A DNA stretch of 64,000 nt from Rhytidiadelphus loreus (GCA_947034895.1 OX344764.1:50449348-50513347), one strand, 5' to 3'; shown: positions 24,135-36,745, counted from the stretch's first letter. Numbers and translations are program-made. Notes: a model not told the origin generated them from the sequence alone.

Positions 24135-24140
24135 AATAAA
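24135..24140 (+). terminator. Candidate poly(A) signal of the trihelix gene
   Basis: An AATAAA hexamer lies 160 nt downstream of the trihelix stop codon. Confidence 0.4.
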
Positions 24141-27100
24141 CTCAACGGGAGCTCAAACATTAATACATTCAGTAATTTACCGTAAACACAAATTGAACTC
24201 CGGTTAAAGTTAAAATAGCGGGCAAGATCATGAATTCGACTGCCTTTCATTCCTGTCTGAAATTTGCTCATCGTCTACTAAAACTGATCGTTACACAGCA
24301 TGCCCTGAAGAGCAAACTGGACGACGAGCCATTTCTGGGCGCCATTCACATCATACAAGCGGAAGAACTACACGGGACAAACGAAGTAGTGAATCGAAGG
24401 GTCTACGTGTCGCTGCTTCGCCTCGCCCAGTCCAAACAGTCCACAACCACTCGAATTGCGTACTCCTAATTTAGGTCAGATTCTCAAGCTTTTGGTAAGC
24501 AACCCTAACGAGAGACATCTGAGGCCATTCTGTTTTGGAATGGTTGATCCGCATGCGTCATTCCGTAATATCGAATTGCCCTTCGTCACCATGAAGCTCA
24601 CTGTCGCAGCATACAATTTTATCAGAAACAATTAGGGCCTCAGAATCGTGGCTGGATTTGGAAACAAACAACAGCATCGTGTGGTTGAAACTCTCAAACT
24701 CTGACAACCCAAATTGCAGGATATGACTCGACATTCTGACCGAACCAGCAGTACGTGGGATCTTACGAGGATGTTCACTATCCGTCTCCACTGAACGAAC
24801 CGTTGTCACATTTCTCAGCCCCCAGAGTGAGAGTAGACTCAGCCACATTTCAGAACATGGAGTCGCAGTTGACGAATTACTTTAGGGCTGAGCACCTTGA
24901 GAACAGAGGAACTTACTGCAGTGTCGTGGCATCAACCCGATGCCATGAAATGAACAGATTCGGCTGATTCTCTCTCTGGACCACGGAAACAGATTCGACT
25001 CCTGCATGTAGGGGCTCTATATCTCGCAAGCTTTAAGATATTACGGTAATCCCGAGAGTATGCATGTGATGTTCCACTCAAAAGACTCTCCCCCACATTT
25101 GATGAAAGACTGGAACAAAACTTGCAGTGCCACTCACGATACTGAGTCAGCATCGGAGCATGTAGTTTGCATGAGCGAGCAATAGGAGCCCTACAAAGTG
25201 CTCTCGCAGCATTGGCAAGTTTGGATTGCATGCGATAAGTTACACAAGTTGGCTTGTAGTAAATGCATGTCATGGCGTCACGGAGCAACAAGCCGTGGTG
25301 ACTTGTGTCCATCACAAACTGTAGAGTATCCATGTAACTGTATAATTGTATAACTAGGCAATGGTCCTCTCCATGCTCCTCTCCATGTTGGGAAGGTATG
25401 CCTCCCTAGATGCCTGGGAGAGATTTTCTGTTAATTCATGGATTGGGGTTGGTTGAGGAGTATCGGGTGATTTTGTTTGTTGTAGAGGTCACCTCATTGG
25501 AAAACAATGTTATGTGGCATGTACAATTCAATCTAAAATAGCAAACATTGCGAACTAGTTCGCAATGGGAATGGATATGTCTACCTTAACCAATTTTGAA
25601 GGAGGAAATCACCACTTCATATTCTAGGTGCATGAATGTAGTAAAATAATTTACTTGGACATTTTTAATCCATTGGAGCATTTTTCATGTGGATGAAACA
25701 ATTCTTTATAATTTTGTATTGGAATGATCCATGGTAACTATTTGTGTAATTTTCTTGTGAATTTTGATTTTTAACATATTATTTCACACAATTGTTATAT
25801 AGTGAAAGGTATGATGAGCTTAAACCAAGTGTCTACCTAAAAGTGTCCCCTAGTAAATCTTGATAATACATGGATACTCATAGTAGAATGTTCAAATTCT
25901 AGGATATTGAAACTAGTGCACAAATTTGAAAAATCATTCATTCAATTGATCCTTTACTACAATGTCTACTACAATTTTTTTATATCATATGTAACCTTCA
26001 TTCTTAGACTTGGCTTAACTTCAAAACAATTTGCCCATGTGATCAAAATTTAACTTCTTTGACTTACAAGCATAGTTGTTACTAAAATTTATTTAGAAGT
26101 AGTTCATCCAGACTTAGCGGCTATGAGCATTGATCTTTTCCATAGGTGGTAACTAAAATATATTATAGTAGAGAACCAAAAGTATATTATAGTAGAGAAC
26201 AAGCATTGTATCCAATGACTAGCCATTGTTTTTATTTTTATACCTTACCTTTAAATTATTGTATTGTACCCCTTTTCATGAAATAAAATTATTGCTTCAC
26301 AAATCTATAAGGTAGCAACACCCATAAGCGTGAGTGTACCTTGATACCAACTGTAGAGTTCCCTAAAAATGCTCCCAAAAGTTTCTTGAAACCGTGTCCA
26401 TTCTTAACTGCGGTTGGTGGTCCCTGATTTTTTTAGATTTTTGTACTAGAATCGAGGCAGATTTATTAGAGTGCGGTAAAGGGTGCCCTAGGGAGTTCAA
26501 CTTTGAAAATTTGTAGAAATTAGATGCCTTATCCAAAAATTCTAATTTTTTTTTTGAAAATTCATGATTTTCAATTGCTAACATTGAAAAAATATTTTTT
26601 TTTGAAAAATTTCCCTCCAACTATGCTGAATTGCTTAATTTGACGGTTATGGGTGTTCCTACCTTAACTCTTTAGTTTTTAGAGGTTTGCATCGAGAAAG
26701 AAGGCTTACATTTTAGGTAAAATAAACCTAAAATCATCCTAATAGGTATTTCAATACAGTTTCCATTATTGAACTTGTATAAATTTTGTTGGATCTTGTT
26801 GGGAGTCAAAAGAAGATTCCAAATTCTCTCACCATGCATTTTTTGGACACTATATGAACTATGAATTTTCATACATTATCTCTGGAGTGATGAGTTTTTT
26901 TTTACAAATGGGTGCATTTGAGCATGGTTTCTAATTGCACTACCTTCCATTTAGGTTCATTTATATTACACCAATTGCAATGCAAAGTAACATAGAAACT
27001 TGGAGTTTTGAGTAATTATTTGGGTTAAGATATTTTGCACATCATGATATTTGAAGCCTTTAGATTGACAGAGGAACCTTGAGCAAAGCCGACAATACGA
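24141..27100. other. Intergenic DNA: gene-like composition to about 25.4 kb, then AT-rich
   Basis: Frames at 24230-24469 (+), 24558-24848 (-) and 24932-25333 (-, 133 codons) lie in DNA of genic composition. None shows a recognisable domain or convincing splice chain, so none is called. From about 25.5 kb the sequence becomes AT-rich and featureless apart from a duplicated phrase near 26155-26200 (tatattatagtagagaac twice). Confidence 0.45.
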
Positions 27101-28571
27101 TTAGTAAGTAACGGACTCATAAAACACAGCAACGATGAAAATGGCACACCCGGAGACTCCCAAGATAACGAAGGGAACTGTAGTTTTGATTGCCCAAGGA
27201 TTTCCGCACGTCAGAGCACCAAGTCTGATTTCAATGAGAACCACCATTGACACAATCAGAAAAATCGCCCCCAGAATTGATCCTATTGCAGACGCCAAGA
27301 TTCCTAAGCGTAGAAAAGTGTGATTCACTTCAGCAAACTTGGAGTTCTCTTTGTCTCTTCCGTTCTCTGCACAATGATCAAATTTTCCAAGGCAACAACG
27401 TGAGCATTCATCAGAAGTCAGTTACTTCCCTTCACCTGGCAGAACCGGGCTTTTGTGCTGCACTTACAATATTCCTACTAAGGGAGAGGACACAAAAAAC
27501 TGTTAGTAATTCTAGTCCTGTCTTCTATATTGCTCTATGTTACCAACAGCAACTCATCTATTCAAACACTGGATTGGATTAATTAGCAAGTGGTGTAAGG
27601 TTGACTTGGCTAAACGTTTGTGGCCACTGATCTTTGAATGGAAACGGAGTGGTCTGTTGCCTCTTACAATGGTCTAGAATCTCCTACATTGAATTTGCAT
27701 AAGAATTTGCATTAAATTATGCAAATTCAATACAGTGATAAAAAATTTAGGGTCAAACAGTTTTGGCTCTTGTTCCCAAAGATCTCTCCACACTCTGTAA
27801 AGACCTACTAAAGTCACACTCCTCCATACGTTGAGTTGCTAAAAAGTGATGCAAAAAGCATCCTCTAGCTTAAGCAGGAAAGCCCCCTGCCGTGCTTGTG
27901 TTGGGCAGTAACTTACGACAAACTTTCTATTGTCGATACGGCCATAGAGCAAATCATCAATTAGGAGATGAAATCAAATAAGTAAACATACCGAGAACAA
28001 TGTAAAGTTTAAAACCATGCGCCACCAAAGTCGAGAAGAGAAAGCAGCCAAACGAGACAACCTCCCACAAGACAACAGCGCGGTACACGTTCACTTCTAC
28101 GTAACACTCCAATCTGGGTGGCGCAAGTGTGGTAGCTGCCTGATTCTGTGGAAGAGGGGGGCTGAATGCCAATCCCAGAAACACAGCAATAGCAAAGAAT
28201 CCATTCACCTACATTCAACTTGAAACGAAAACTGGATCAAAATTTAAGAAAGGAACATCTTAAAGCACTGCAACTTGTTCTAGGATTGGGAATCTTGAAA
28301 CTTACAGAAACGACTTCATCAAGAGTTGTGACATGTATATGAGTCACGTCCACTTTGGGCTCTGGGAAATCTTCTTCTTCTGCCTCCTCCTCGACAGCAG
28401 CAGGAGCAATGTCAACCGAACCACCACCGACCGAACCACTACATGTTGAATAGTCACCAAGTCATTGCTACAACAATTCCAAAACTCTGAAGAGCATACA
28501 TAACACGGTTCTCAGTAAAATTAGACTGTTTCAAGAACTTGTGGACAACTATCACAAACAGACCTGCCCAT
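27101..28571 (-). CDS. Four-helix plant membrane protein, MEE60-like family, 4 exons
   Basis: Exons on the minus strand: 28571-28564, 28438-28306, 28208-27992, 27366-27101. All are GT-AG and in phase, giving 207 aa. Exon 1 is only ATGGGCAG and splits the third codon. The N-terminus is acidic and Gly/Ser-rich; then THIHVTTLDEVVSVNGFF leads into four hydrophobic segments at about 48-63, 90-110, 140-164 and 183-202. The phrases VNGFFAIAVFLGLAF, EVVSFGCFLFSTLVA, LRLGILASAIGS and IEIRLGALTCG are those I associate with the plant family annotated as 'maternal effect embryo arrest 60'. Its biochemical function is not known to me; it is expected in a membrane. The gene-family match is by recall of sequence pattern; the exon model is strongly supported by phase and splice sites. 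Confidence 0.8.
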
Positions 28572-29550
28572 GAATCACGGAATCGATACTCTTGATGATG
28601 TTGCCTCAAAGTTCCTGAAACAATCTAAGTTTACTGAAAACTCTGTTACATCAGCTTCGTTGGCTTCGTAGAAAGCACTACTTGCAGCATTCAGATTGAC
28701 ACCCAAAGTTCATTCCAAGATGTGGAACAACAAAGAACATCATTATGTTGACAGAGGGTGCTTGCCAGTCTTGTGACTTACGACCCCGTGTGTTTACGCC
28801 CTCGTCGTTTCCTGTGTCTGGCCTGCTCCAGGCAATTCGCGTCGCACATGTTTGCATTTACTGGAGCCACATTCACACGCACAACTGCTGGGGGAACCAC
28901 TCCATATTTTGAGCTCAACAGGGAGAAGTGGAACATGTAGGTGCCCATTTGCGCGAACAAGTGCTCCAACTGATTCCCTGACGTGCTAAAGCAATAGAGA
29001 CCCTGCACATCTTGCTTCATGATCGCTTTCGTCTTCCCGCTGTACACCACCCCCTTCGTTTCCTTTCCTGACTTCAGAATGTCAGCCTCTGGTGGCGCGA
29101 AGTCGTACACCTTCACCTCCAAGTTCATCTCCATCTCGTCTGGGACAATGCTCTGTTGATCGGTTCTGGCATGTGGTTGTCCCTTTTTCTTCACAACGAT
29201 GTTCTTGGGCCTCACCACGGCGATAATCTCCTTCGGAATAGCTTGCCCCTCTTGGAGAGTCAAGTTATCTGTCAGGCCCTGTTTTATCCGATCAGTCATG
29301 GAGATGAACTCATAAGGCGGGGAGGTTGTCAGCAGGTATGCATTGAATGGAAGGGTATGCATTGAGTTTTCAGAAAAATTAAATTGATTCCGGAACTTAA
29401 AGAGAATCTTCCCCATGATTTAAACAGAGGAGGCTTTCGTACGGTCATTGTGACCAGAGAGAATCCTGCCCAAGGGTAGTAGAGTAGATTCTCTTTATGA
29501 TGTAATAGAAAGTTCTTGAAATAGTCCAATTTTACTGAAAACTCTGATCA
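28500..29550. repeat. Four copies of a repeat of about 38 bp in alternating orientation
   Basis: Copies near 28505-28540, 28594-28631, 29363-29400 and 29510-29547 share the core TTTTCAGTAAAATT...TTTCAAGAACTT. The first and third are in one orientation and the second and fourth are inverted. They form two inverted pairs that bracket the last exon of the unknown gene and the first exon of the MEE60-like gene. Confidence 0.6.
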
Positions 29551-30305
29551 CCCATCTCATTGCCACGAAAGCTCACCCCAGCTACATTGAATCTGGAAGC
29601 AGCTTCTGCGTTGAGAAGCTCCACAGCGGCAGAGGCTGTGCCAAAAAGAGCCCGACTCTTGTCTGGCTCTCGCTTGCGCCAAACCCCGTTATCAAGGAGA
29701 TGGAACTGCCAAAGTGCACGAATCCTGAAGATATTAGCAAATTAACGAGTCTCACCTTCCTAAAAATGAGTGCAATTGATAATTCGATCAAGTATGCCCT
29801 ACTCCACAAGGCTCCTTGCACTCCTACAAATTCGAATTTCCAAACAAACCAAGCATTGGAAGTGCACAACGAGAAATTTGGAGGTCAATAGATGAAAAAT
29901 CAATTCACCCCTACTTCTGTTTTGCATTCCCACCTGCACCTCCTTTAAATGAGTGCATTTAATGATTCAATGGAGTAACATGATAAACCAATTTCACCTA
30001 TACCAATTCAAGTTTCTAATCGAATCTAACTCTAAAGTTGCACCACATGAGATTCACAAAGATTGGAAGATGGAAGTGATCAACAACGCAAAACTCTTGT
30101 TAGGTCTTGCCCCTGCATTTGACACATCTAGGCATTCCTTGAACCCTAACTTAGTCATATCCACTCTTGGAGACGAAGAAGATACCTTTTCAGTGTAGAG
30201 GATGCTGAGAGGGAGAGCTTTCGATGCCTTGGGGGCGCCATGAGTATGGTCATTAGACTTCAAAGATGTGCCCGAGTCCGGTGTTCTATCCACCGATTTC
30301 CCCAT
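28778..30305 (-). CDS. Uncharacterised multi-exon gene, possibly SMCHD1/GMI1-related (partial model)
   Basis: The last exon is the best supported: a frame from 29416 (or slightly downstream) to the stop at 28778, up to 212 aa. It has a beta-rich look (IPKEIIAVVRPKNIVVKKKG, GVVYSGKTKAIMKQDVQGLY, MGTYMFHFSLLSSKYGVVPP) and a basic tail (RHRKRRGRK). A second coding block on the same strand at about 29730-29550 reads LLDNGVWRKREPDKSRALFG then AVELLNAEAASRFNVAGVSF after an acceptor TATCTTCAG. A candidate first exon is 30305-30186 (40 codons, donor AAAAG|GTATC). Joining phases between these blocks did not close in my hands, so at least one exon is missing. The resemblance to the SMC-hinge-domain GMI1/SMCHD1 proteins is a weak impression only. 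Confidence 0.45.
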
Positions 30306-30413
30306 TTCATCTCCAAATCAATACGCTGACATTCAGTGCCTCATCACCTGACCCACATTCTTGTTAAAATTTAATACTCCGAGGTTGTGATGAGACTCTC
30401 CATCCATGAAAAA

Positions 30414-31100
30414 ACCCTGAAACCACCGAATATAGCCGTGTAGACGATGGAAGGTTAGAGGATACGACATGAACTTAGAATTGCCATTTAGCAGGAAAAA
30501 TCTCACCAGTCACATTGCTAGTGACTACTGCAAATTTCATGCTCTCAATACATTCTTTAGCTAAAGCTGTCAACCGTCGAAGGGAGACCAGCTTGGGGAG
30601 AAAATGTTTGTGAAAAGAGGATACTACGGAAAATCAGAGTAGGATCAGAATTGCACCAAATTTCCAGGGAGCATGTCAGATAGGCTATAGGATGTGTTAG
30701 AATCCACATAAAATCATGTTCAGATCAGAATTGAAAAGTGGAACCCTAAAAGCACCGAAAATAGCCGAGTCTACTAAGAAAGGTTAAAAATTTGCAGAGG
30801 ACACGACATGACCTTAGAATTACCAGTTAGCAGCAAAAAACCTCAGCAGTCACAATGCTAATGTCTCTGCAAATTTCATGCTCTCTCTTTAGCTAAAAGC
30901 TGTCAAACTTTGAAATGGAAACCTGCTCGGGGAGACCATGTTTGAGATACAGGATACCACAGAGCATCAGAGAAGGATCAGAATTGCATAAAATTTCCAG
31001 GGAGCATGTCAGAGAGGTTATCGAATGTCATAATTTACCAAAAGACATGCTCAGAAAAGAATCCAGATGTGGAACCCTAAAAACACCAGAAAACCCTAAA
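30414..31100. repeat. Diverged tandem duplication of about 330 bp
   Basis: Units start near 30414, 30743 and (partial) 31076 with a CCCT-AAA--CACCGAA-ATAGCC phrase. They share ACGACATGA-CTTAGAATT-CCA, GCAAATTTCATGCTCTC and TTTCCAGGGAGCATGTCAGA. Divergence is substantial, with small indels. The 169-codon frame at 30915-31424 runs across the second unit into the satellite and is not believed to be a gene. Confidence 0.7.
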
Positions 31101-31284
31101 TGGAGAAAAGTGTTGAAATCTTACTTGGGTAGTGGAGCTCTTTCGTATGCTGCCGGAGAAATGCAAGAACGCTGTAAAACATGTTGTACCTTGAGTAGAT
31201 TGCGGAAGGAACATGCTGCTAAGATCCAAATATTCTTGGTTGTTGAACGTCACTTAAATTTTAGGGTTTTCAATATAAGTATCA

Positions 31285-33030
31285 GTGATTTGCACCCTGG
31301 CTTAACTTCATGTACCAACTTAGTCAACATTAGGTGTAAGTTGTCTTTTACTCACAAGGTACAACAACCACATTTATTTATTTATTTAACCATGTATACC
31401 AAATTGATTTGCATCTTGGTTTAACCTTGTGTACTCACAAGGTACAACAACCACATTTATTTATTTATTTAACCATGTATACCAAATTGATTTGCATCTT
31501 GGTTTAACCTTGTGTACCAACTTTGTCAACATTGGGTCTTTTGTTCACCTACAATGACTACATTTTTTTATTTAAAAACATATGCCAATTGATTTTTATC
31601 CTACCTTAACTTTATATACTAACTTTTGTCAACATTGGGTGTGAACTATCCTTTACTCACCTACAACAACCAATGTTTTTGATTTGAACACTTGTTTGAA
31701 ATTTGAATTGATTTGCACCCTCATTTTACTTCATGTACCAACTTTGTTAAGATTTGATGTAAACTGTCTTTTATTCACCTACAACGACCACATTTTTTGT
31801 TTAAAGAACCAAATTTGAATTGACTTGTAGTAGCCTTGCTTAACTTTATGTACCAACTGTTAGTCAGGATTTGATGTTAGCTATCTTTTACTCACCTACA
31901 ACAGGTAATTTTTAAATTTAAGCACTTGTTTGAAATTTGAATTGATTTGCACCGTCATTTAACTTCTTGTACCAACTCTGTCAAGATTTGATGTAAACTG
32001 TCTATTATTCACCTACAATATATGACCGCATTTTTTATTTAAAGAAACAAATTTGAATTGATTTATAGTACCCTCACTTAACTTCATGTACCAATTGTTA
32101 GTTAGGATTTGATGTTAGCTATCTCTTACTCACCTACAACGGTCAATTTTTAAAATTTAAACACTTGTTTGAAATTTGAATTGATTTGCACCCTCATTTC
32201 ACTTCATGTACCAACTTTGTCAAGATTTGATGTACACTGTCTTTTATTCACCTACAATGACCACATTTTTTGTTTAAAAAAACAAATTTGAATTGATTAG
32301 TAGTATTCTTGCTTAACTTTATGTACCAACTGTTAGTCAGGATTTGATGTAAACTATCTCTTACTCTTCTACAACAGGTTAATTTAAACGCTTGTTTTGA
32401 AATTTGAATTGATTTGCACCGTCATTTAACCTCTTGTACCAACTCTGTCAAGATTTGATGTAAATTGTCTATTATTCACCTACAATGACCACATTTTTAA
32501 TTTAAAGAAACAAATTTGAATTGATTTATAGTACCCTCACTTAACTTCATGTACCAATTGTTAGTTAGGATTTGATGTTAGCTATCTCTTACTCACCTAC
32601 AACGGTCAATTTTTAAAATTTAAACGCTTGTTTGAAATTTGAATTGATTTGCACCCTCTTTTCACTTCATGTACCAATTCTATCAAGATTTGATGTAAAC
32701 TGTCTTTTGTTCACCTACAACGACCACATCTTTTATTTAAAAAACAAATTTGAATTGATTAGTAGTACTCTTGCTTAACTTCATGTACCAACTGTTAGTC
32801 AGGATTTGATGTAAACTATCTCTTACTCTTCTACAACGGGTTAATTTAAACGCTTGTTTTGAAATTTGAATTGATTTGCACCGTCATTTAACCTCTTGTA
32901 CCAACTCTGTCAAGATTTGATGTAAACTGTCTTTTACTCACTTACAACGATTAGATTTTTTGATTTCAAGATATGTACCTAATTTGAATTGACTTGTACC
33001 CTCACTTAACCTCATGTACCAATTTGGTCA
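31285..33030. repeat. Satellite of about 117-bp monomers with four-monomer higher-order structure
   Basis: The anchor TGTACCAA recurs at 31734, 31849, 31968, 32087, 32207, 32322, 32435, 32550, 32670, 32784, 32897 and 33015 (spacing 113-120 bp). Each monomer also carries TTTGAATTGATT and AGATTTGATGTAAACTGTC-like blocks. Every fourth monomer is most alike (for example ACCGTCATTTAAC at 31951, 32417 and 32880), giving a higher-order period of 462-473 bp. At the left edge, an 83-bp segment is exactly duplicated (from 31351 and from 31434). Confidence 0.85.
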
Positions 33031-34504
33031 AAAATAGATGAGAATGATGTTAAGAAAAATTTGCAACTTTTTCTTGAGAATTTGTGACTTTTTCTTTTTT
33101 AATCTGTGATTTCTTTTTAACCTAGTAAGTTTTTGAGCTAGGGGGCTCCGCTTGGGGGGGGAGCAAAAGGGCCCCCCCAACAAAGGTTAACAATGTTATA
33201 TTCATTCAAACAAAGCATTTATTAGGTTCCTTACATGATTGGCCATAGTGAGGTCATCTCTAAAGTGGTGGAAATAGTTAGGTGGGTACAATGGAGTAGT
33301 TACTTTAAAGTATTTGCAAAGGATATAAGACATAATTAATCCAACATCTCCAAATTTTGAATAAGAAGTGTGCATTTAATTCTTGGACACATATCCAAAT
33401 CCTCTTTGTCCTTCTAAAGGCAAGCTATTTTTTATTTCATTTATTTTGTTAATGCCCAAAGAGATCTTTGTGTAGTAATGAAGCTATTCATATCCATGTA
33501 AATGGATGAACATACCAACATCCTAAAGTCTATACATGCATTCATAGAAAGAAGAATCATAGTAAGATTTTATAGCAATTTATTGATTTCATCTACTATG
33601 AAAGGAAAAATATACCACCAAATTTTCCCTCTAATTTTCTTTTATCTCTTTTGGAAAAAAAATTGCTCAAAACGAAACCATACAATCTAAAAATTGATTT
33701 ACACTTGGTGGGAAAAGCAATATTAGTAAAGTAGATTTTATCTAAAAGAGAACCCAAATGCATTCACGATACCCTTACCAACAATATAATCAACACTAAC
33801 TAACAAAGTAAATAAACCTTTTAAGTTTATTTTTCATTTTTTATTTACAACATATTTTTTCATTTCCATTATTTTATTTTGTCTATTTTGTCTATTTTTT
33901 ATTTCAAACTCTTGCAATTCAATTAAATGCTCTATATTTAACTTTAAATATCCTCAATAGAGGTTATACTCAATTTTGTATGAAGTGTTTATCATATGAA
34001 AATTGAAGAGACAAAAATAGGAAAATTTTCATATTATATGTATACTCATATGCATTAAAAAAAGTTTGTATTCATCAACATGAATATGCTATTAAATAAC
34101 AACAATAGAGAGTTATTTAATTTTTGAAGGACAATAGAGAAGGAAAAAAACATATAACTAAAAGAATGTTATAATGGCCCATTAGAAACGTCCTAGAGGA
34201 TGAAAATGAAACATGGAGTCAATATTTTCAACCTAAAAGAATGCCTATAGATCTTGCTTTAGAATTCAAACTACTTAGAAATGAATTATCTTTAATTGAT
34301 CATAAAAAACACTTGACTTGTATTATACAAGGATTAATGGAACATTATTTTTAGCTATTGAAATTAAGATGTCCTACCTTTAATTTTTACATACCTAGAC
34401 AATACAAAAATAAATAAAAAGCAGCACATGGAGTATATTCATAATATTATGTCTAGTATACGACTTTAATATCATAGCCAATGTGACTAATATGCACTTA
34501 TTGA
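33031..34504. other. AT-rich intergenic DNA, no gene seen
   Basis: This stretch follows the satellite, with a G/C homopolymer cluster at about 33143-33180. No coding signal is seen. Confidence 0.5.
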
Positions 34505-34800
34505 CATGGAGTTTTAAAATATCATAACAATCATTAGTATTGCATATAAGTCACATCATAACAATAATTATTGTTATCCTTTTATATGCAATGCTAATGA
34601 TTGTTATGATATTTTAAAACTCCATGTCATAACAATCATTAGTATTGCATATAAGTCACATCATAACAATAATTATTGTTATCCTTTTATATGCAATGCT
34701 AATGATTGTTATGATATTTTAAAACTCCATGTCATAACAATCATTAGCATTGCATATAAAAGGATAACAATAATTATTTGGAATAATAAAATATCATAAC
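34505..34800. repeat. Array of long near-perfect palindromes, 105-bp period
   Basis: Arms 34505-34548 and 34583-34626 are inverted repeats matching at 43 of 44 positions. They enclose a 34-bp spacer that is itself centred on a 20-bp palindrome (ATAACAATAATTATTGTTAT). The block from 34522 repeats at 34627 and 34732 with exact 105-bp spacing, the last copy being truncated near 34800. Confidence 0.9.
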
Positions 34801-34909
34801 AATAATTAGGAAACTAATGAGAATCATATTTATACTTGTCAAACTTCTTATTTGTATCCAACTTCATATGATAATATCAAGTGTAATAGTATAAGGAGAG
34901 AATGAGTAT

Positions 34910-36745
34910 TTAACCCCCGAAGGACTAAGGAGTTGACTTTGGGATTTTAAGAATTTGAACAAGCTCTATTGTCTTTGAAATTTAGAAGTTTTGCATTAAA
35001 TTTTTGAGATGGATGATCATCATCATAGTCTATATGTAAAGCTTTGTTTTACATCATTTCAATAAATATTGCAAAAGTTATAAGTTTCTTTTTGCAATTT
35101 CAATGTGAAACCAAGTACCTTAAAATTGCAATTTCTAAGCAAGCAACAAGACCTATGTCCCGCTTTAAAGAGATTTTTATTCTCCCTTGGGCTACCCACC
35201 AAGCAAAAGAATGTCATTTAAGGATTATAATTCATTCTTTGGGGGTCCAAAATCTCAAAATTTTAACGCTAGATGAGAGGTGATAGTTGCTAAAATTGGC
35301 ATAGATGAAATCATCAAAATCAAATGACTAAAGTTCCAAGATGTAAATGAAAAATGATTTCTATCCAAATATGGCTACATGACAAATTCCATTTTCACCA
35401 TCCAAGATAGATTTTTAAAATTTTAAAAAGAACACTAGGACCAAACACAAGAGCATTAATCTCTCAAATTCCTTTGCATTTTGAGCCCAATAAATACATG
35501 AAATGATCATTTTGAGTCAAGAATTTTCAATGAATAATTAAATATGTAAACAATGACAATTGTAACTATAAATCTTAATCTCACCATCATGAAGAACACA
35601 TATAAAAAGTTTCAAACTCAAATTCTTTAGCATTTGTGAAATCTATAAGTGCTAAATAGAAAGTATTTTTTGATGCATGCCCACAAGGGGATCTCAACTT
35701 TAATATTTAATGAAGATTAGATGATATAGAATTCAATTTGCATCTTTTAGTATAATGTACCTTATTGGGTTTGAAACTTATGCAATGTGCATTACTAAGA
35801 TGTTGTTTTAGTAATAAAATTCTAAAAGATAATTCTCCACAAATGGGCTTTATAGGCATTTGAGCACATACTTATGATCACAATTTTTGTTATAATTTTT
35901 TGAAACATTTTTCTTTAATGAAAGAAAAAATCAGCTTTACAAAAATATGATTTTTATTTCAATTGGTTCTTGGGAGAAAAATTATGCCATCCAAAGTAAT
36001 AATAGTCAAGCCTAGACAACAAAAAAAATCACAAAATCTTGAAATAATTTAGTTATAAAATAATTTAGTTATAGGACATATTTATGCTTACATATAAAAC
36101 TTTCATTTATTCCATTTGGATTAGTAATGTGGTAGCTATCAAGACTCTTGTTTTGTGGGCAATCAAGGCATCTTTCTAAAAAAATAATGTATTGGATTTG
36201 CTTTTGAACTTAATTCACACAATTTTTGGAACAAGATTCTTTATAGTTTAGGTTGTTTGATACAACACTCTTAGCATAAAGATTGACACATTTTTTAAAT
36301 TCCATTTTAGATCTATTAATAATTTAATTATTCCTTCTATTTCATACTTATTTATACTTAACAATTTTTTAAAGAATGAAAGCCAACTTTTAAAAAATAA
36401 TTATTTTTAAAGATTTTCACCCAATTTTCCACCATAATGATTGATACAACAAAAATTTATATTGCAAAATTTTAAGTTAAGAGGATTCAAAGTCTATAAA
36501 CTTAATATAACAATGTACAAAAAATCGAAGACTTTTCACTTTGTACACTAATATCATATAATTTACTCAATCAAAGTTTCTAAATTATTTCCCACGTAGT
36601 GCTTTACAAGTCTAATGCAAGATCCTACGATTGGATATGCAAAAAAACTTTTAAATTTGTTGCATGTTGGAATAGAATTGACAATTTGGAGTGTTTTTGA
36701 CAAAAAGAAAAGGCCTTCAATTTTTAGTTGGTCCTTCAAGGCTAA
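34910..36745. mobile_element. Degraded TTAA-family DNA transposon, about 1.8 kb
   Basis: TTAA at 34910-34913 precedes CCCCCGAAGGACTAAGG. The right end near 36728-36741 (GGTCCTTCAAGG, then CTAA) is a decayed version of GGTCCTTTAGGGG-TTAA. The right half aligns with the element at 12771-13705 (GCAAGATC-TA-GATTGGATATG, AGTGTTTT-GACAAAAAG-AAAGGCC). No transposase-like frame is present; the 62-codon minus frame at 36563-36751 is incidental. Confidence 0.55.

Noticed and set aside
24932..25333. 133-codon minus frame in gene-like DNA
   Set aside because: No domain, no convincing start context and no splice-linked partners; left as unexplained sequence.
30915..31424. 169-codon plus-strand frame
   Set aside because: It runs across the 330-bp duplication into the satellite; no domain or splice context is seen.
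31285..33030. CRISPR-like spaced repeats
   Set aside because: Monomers are contiguous and diverged with no unique spacers, in a plant nuclear context; it is a satellite.
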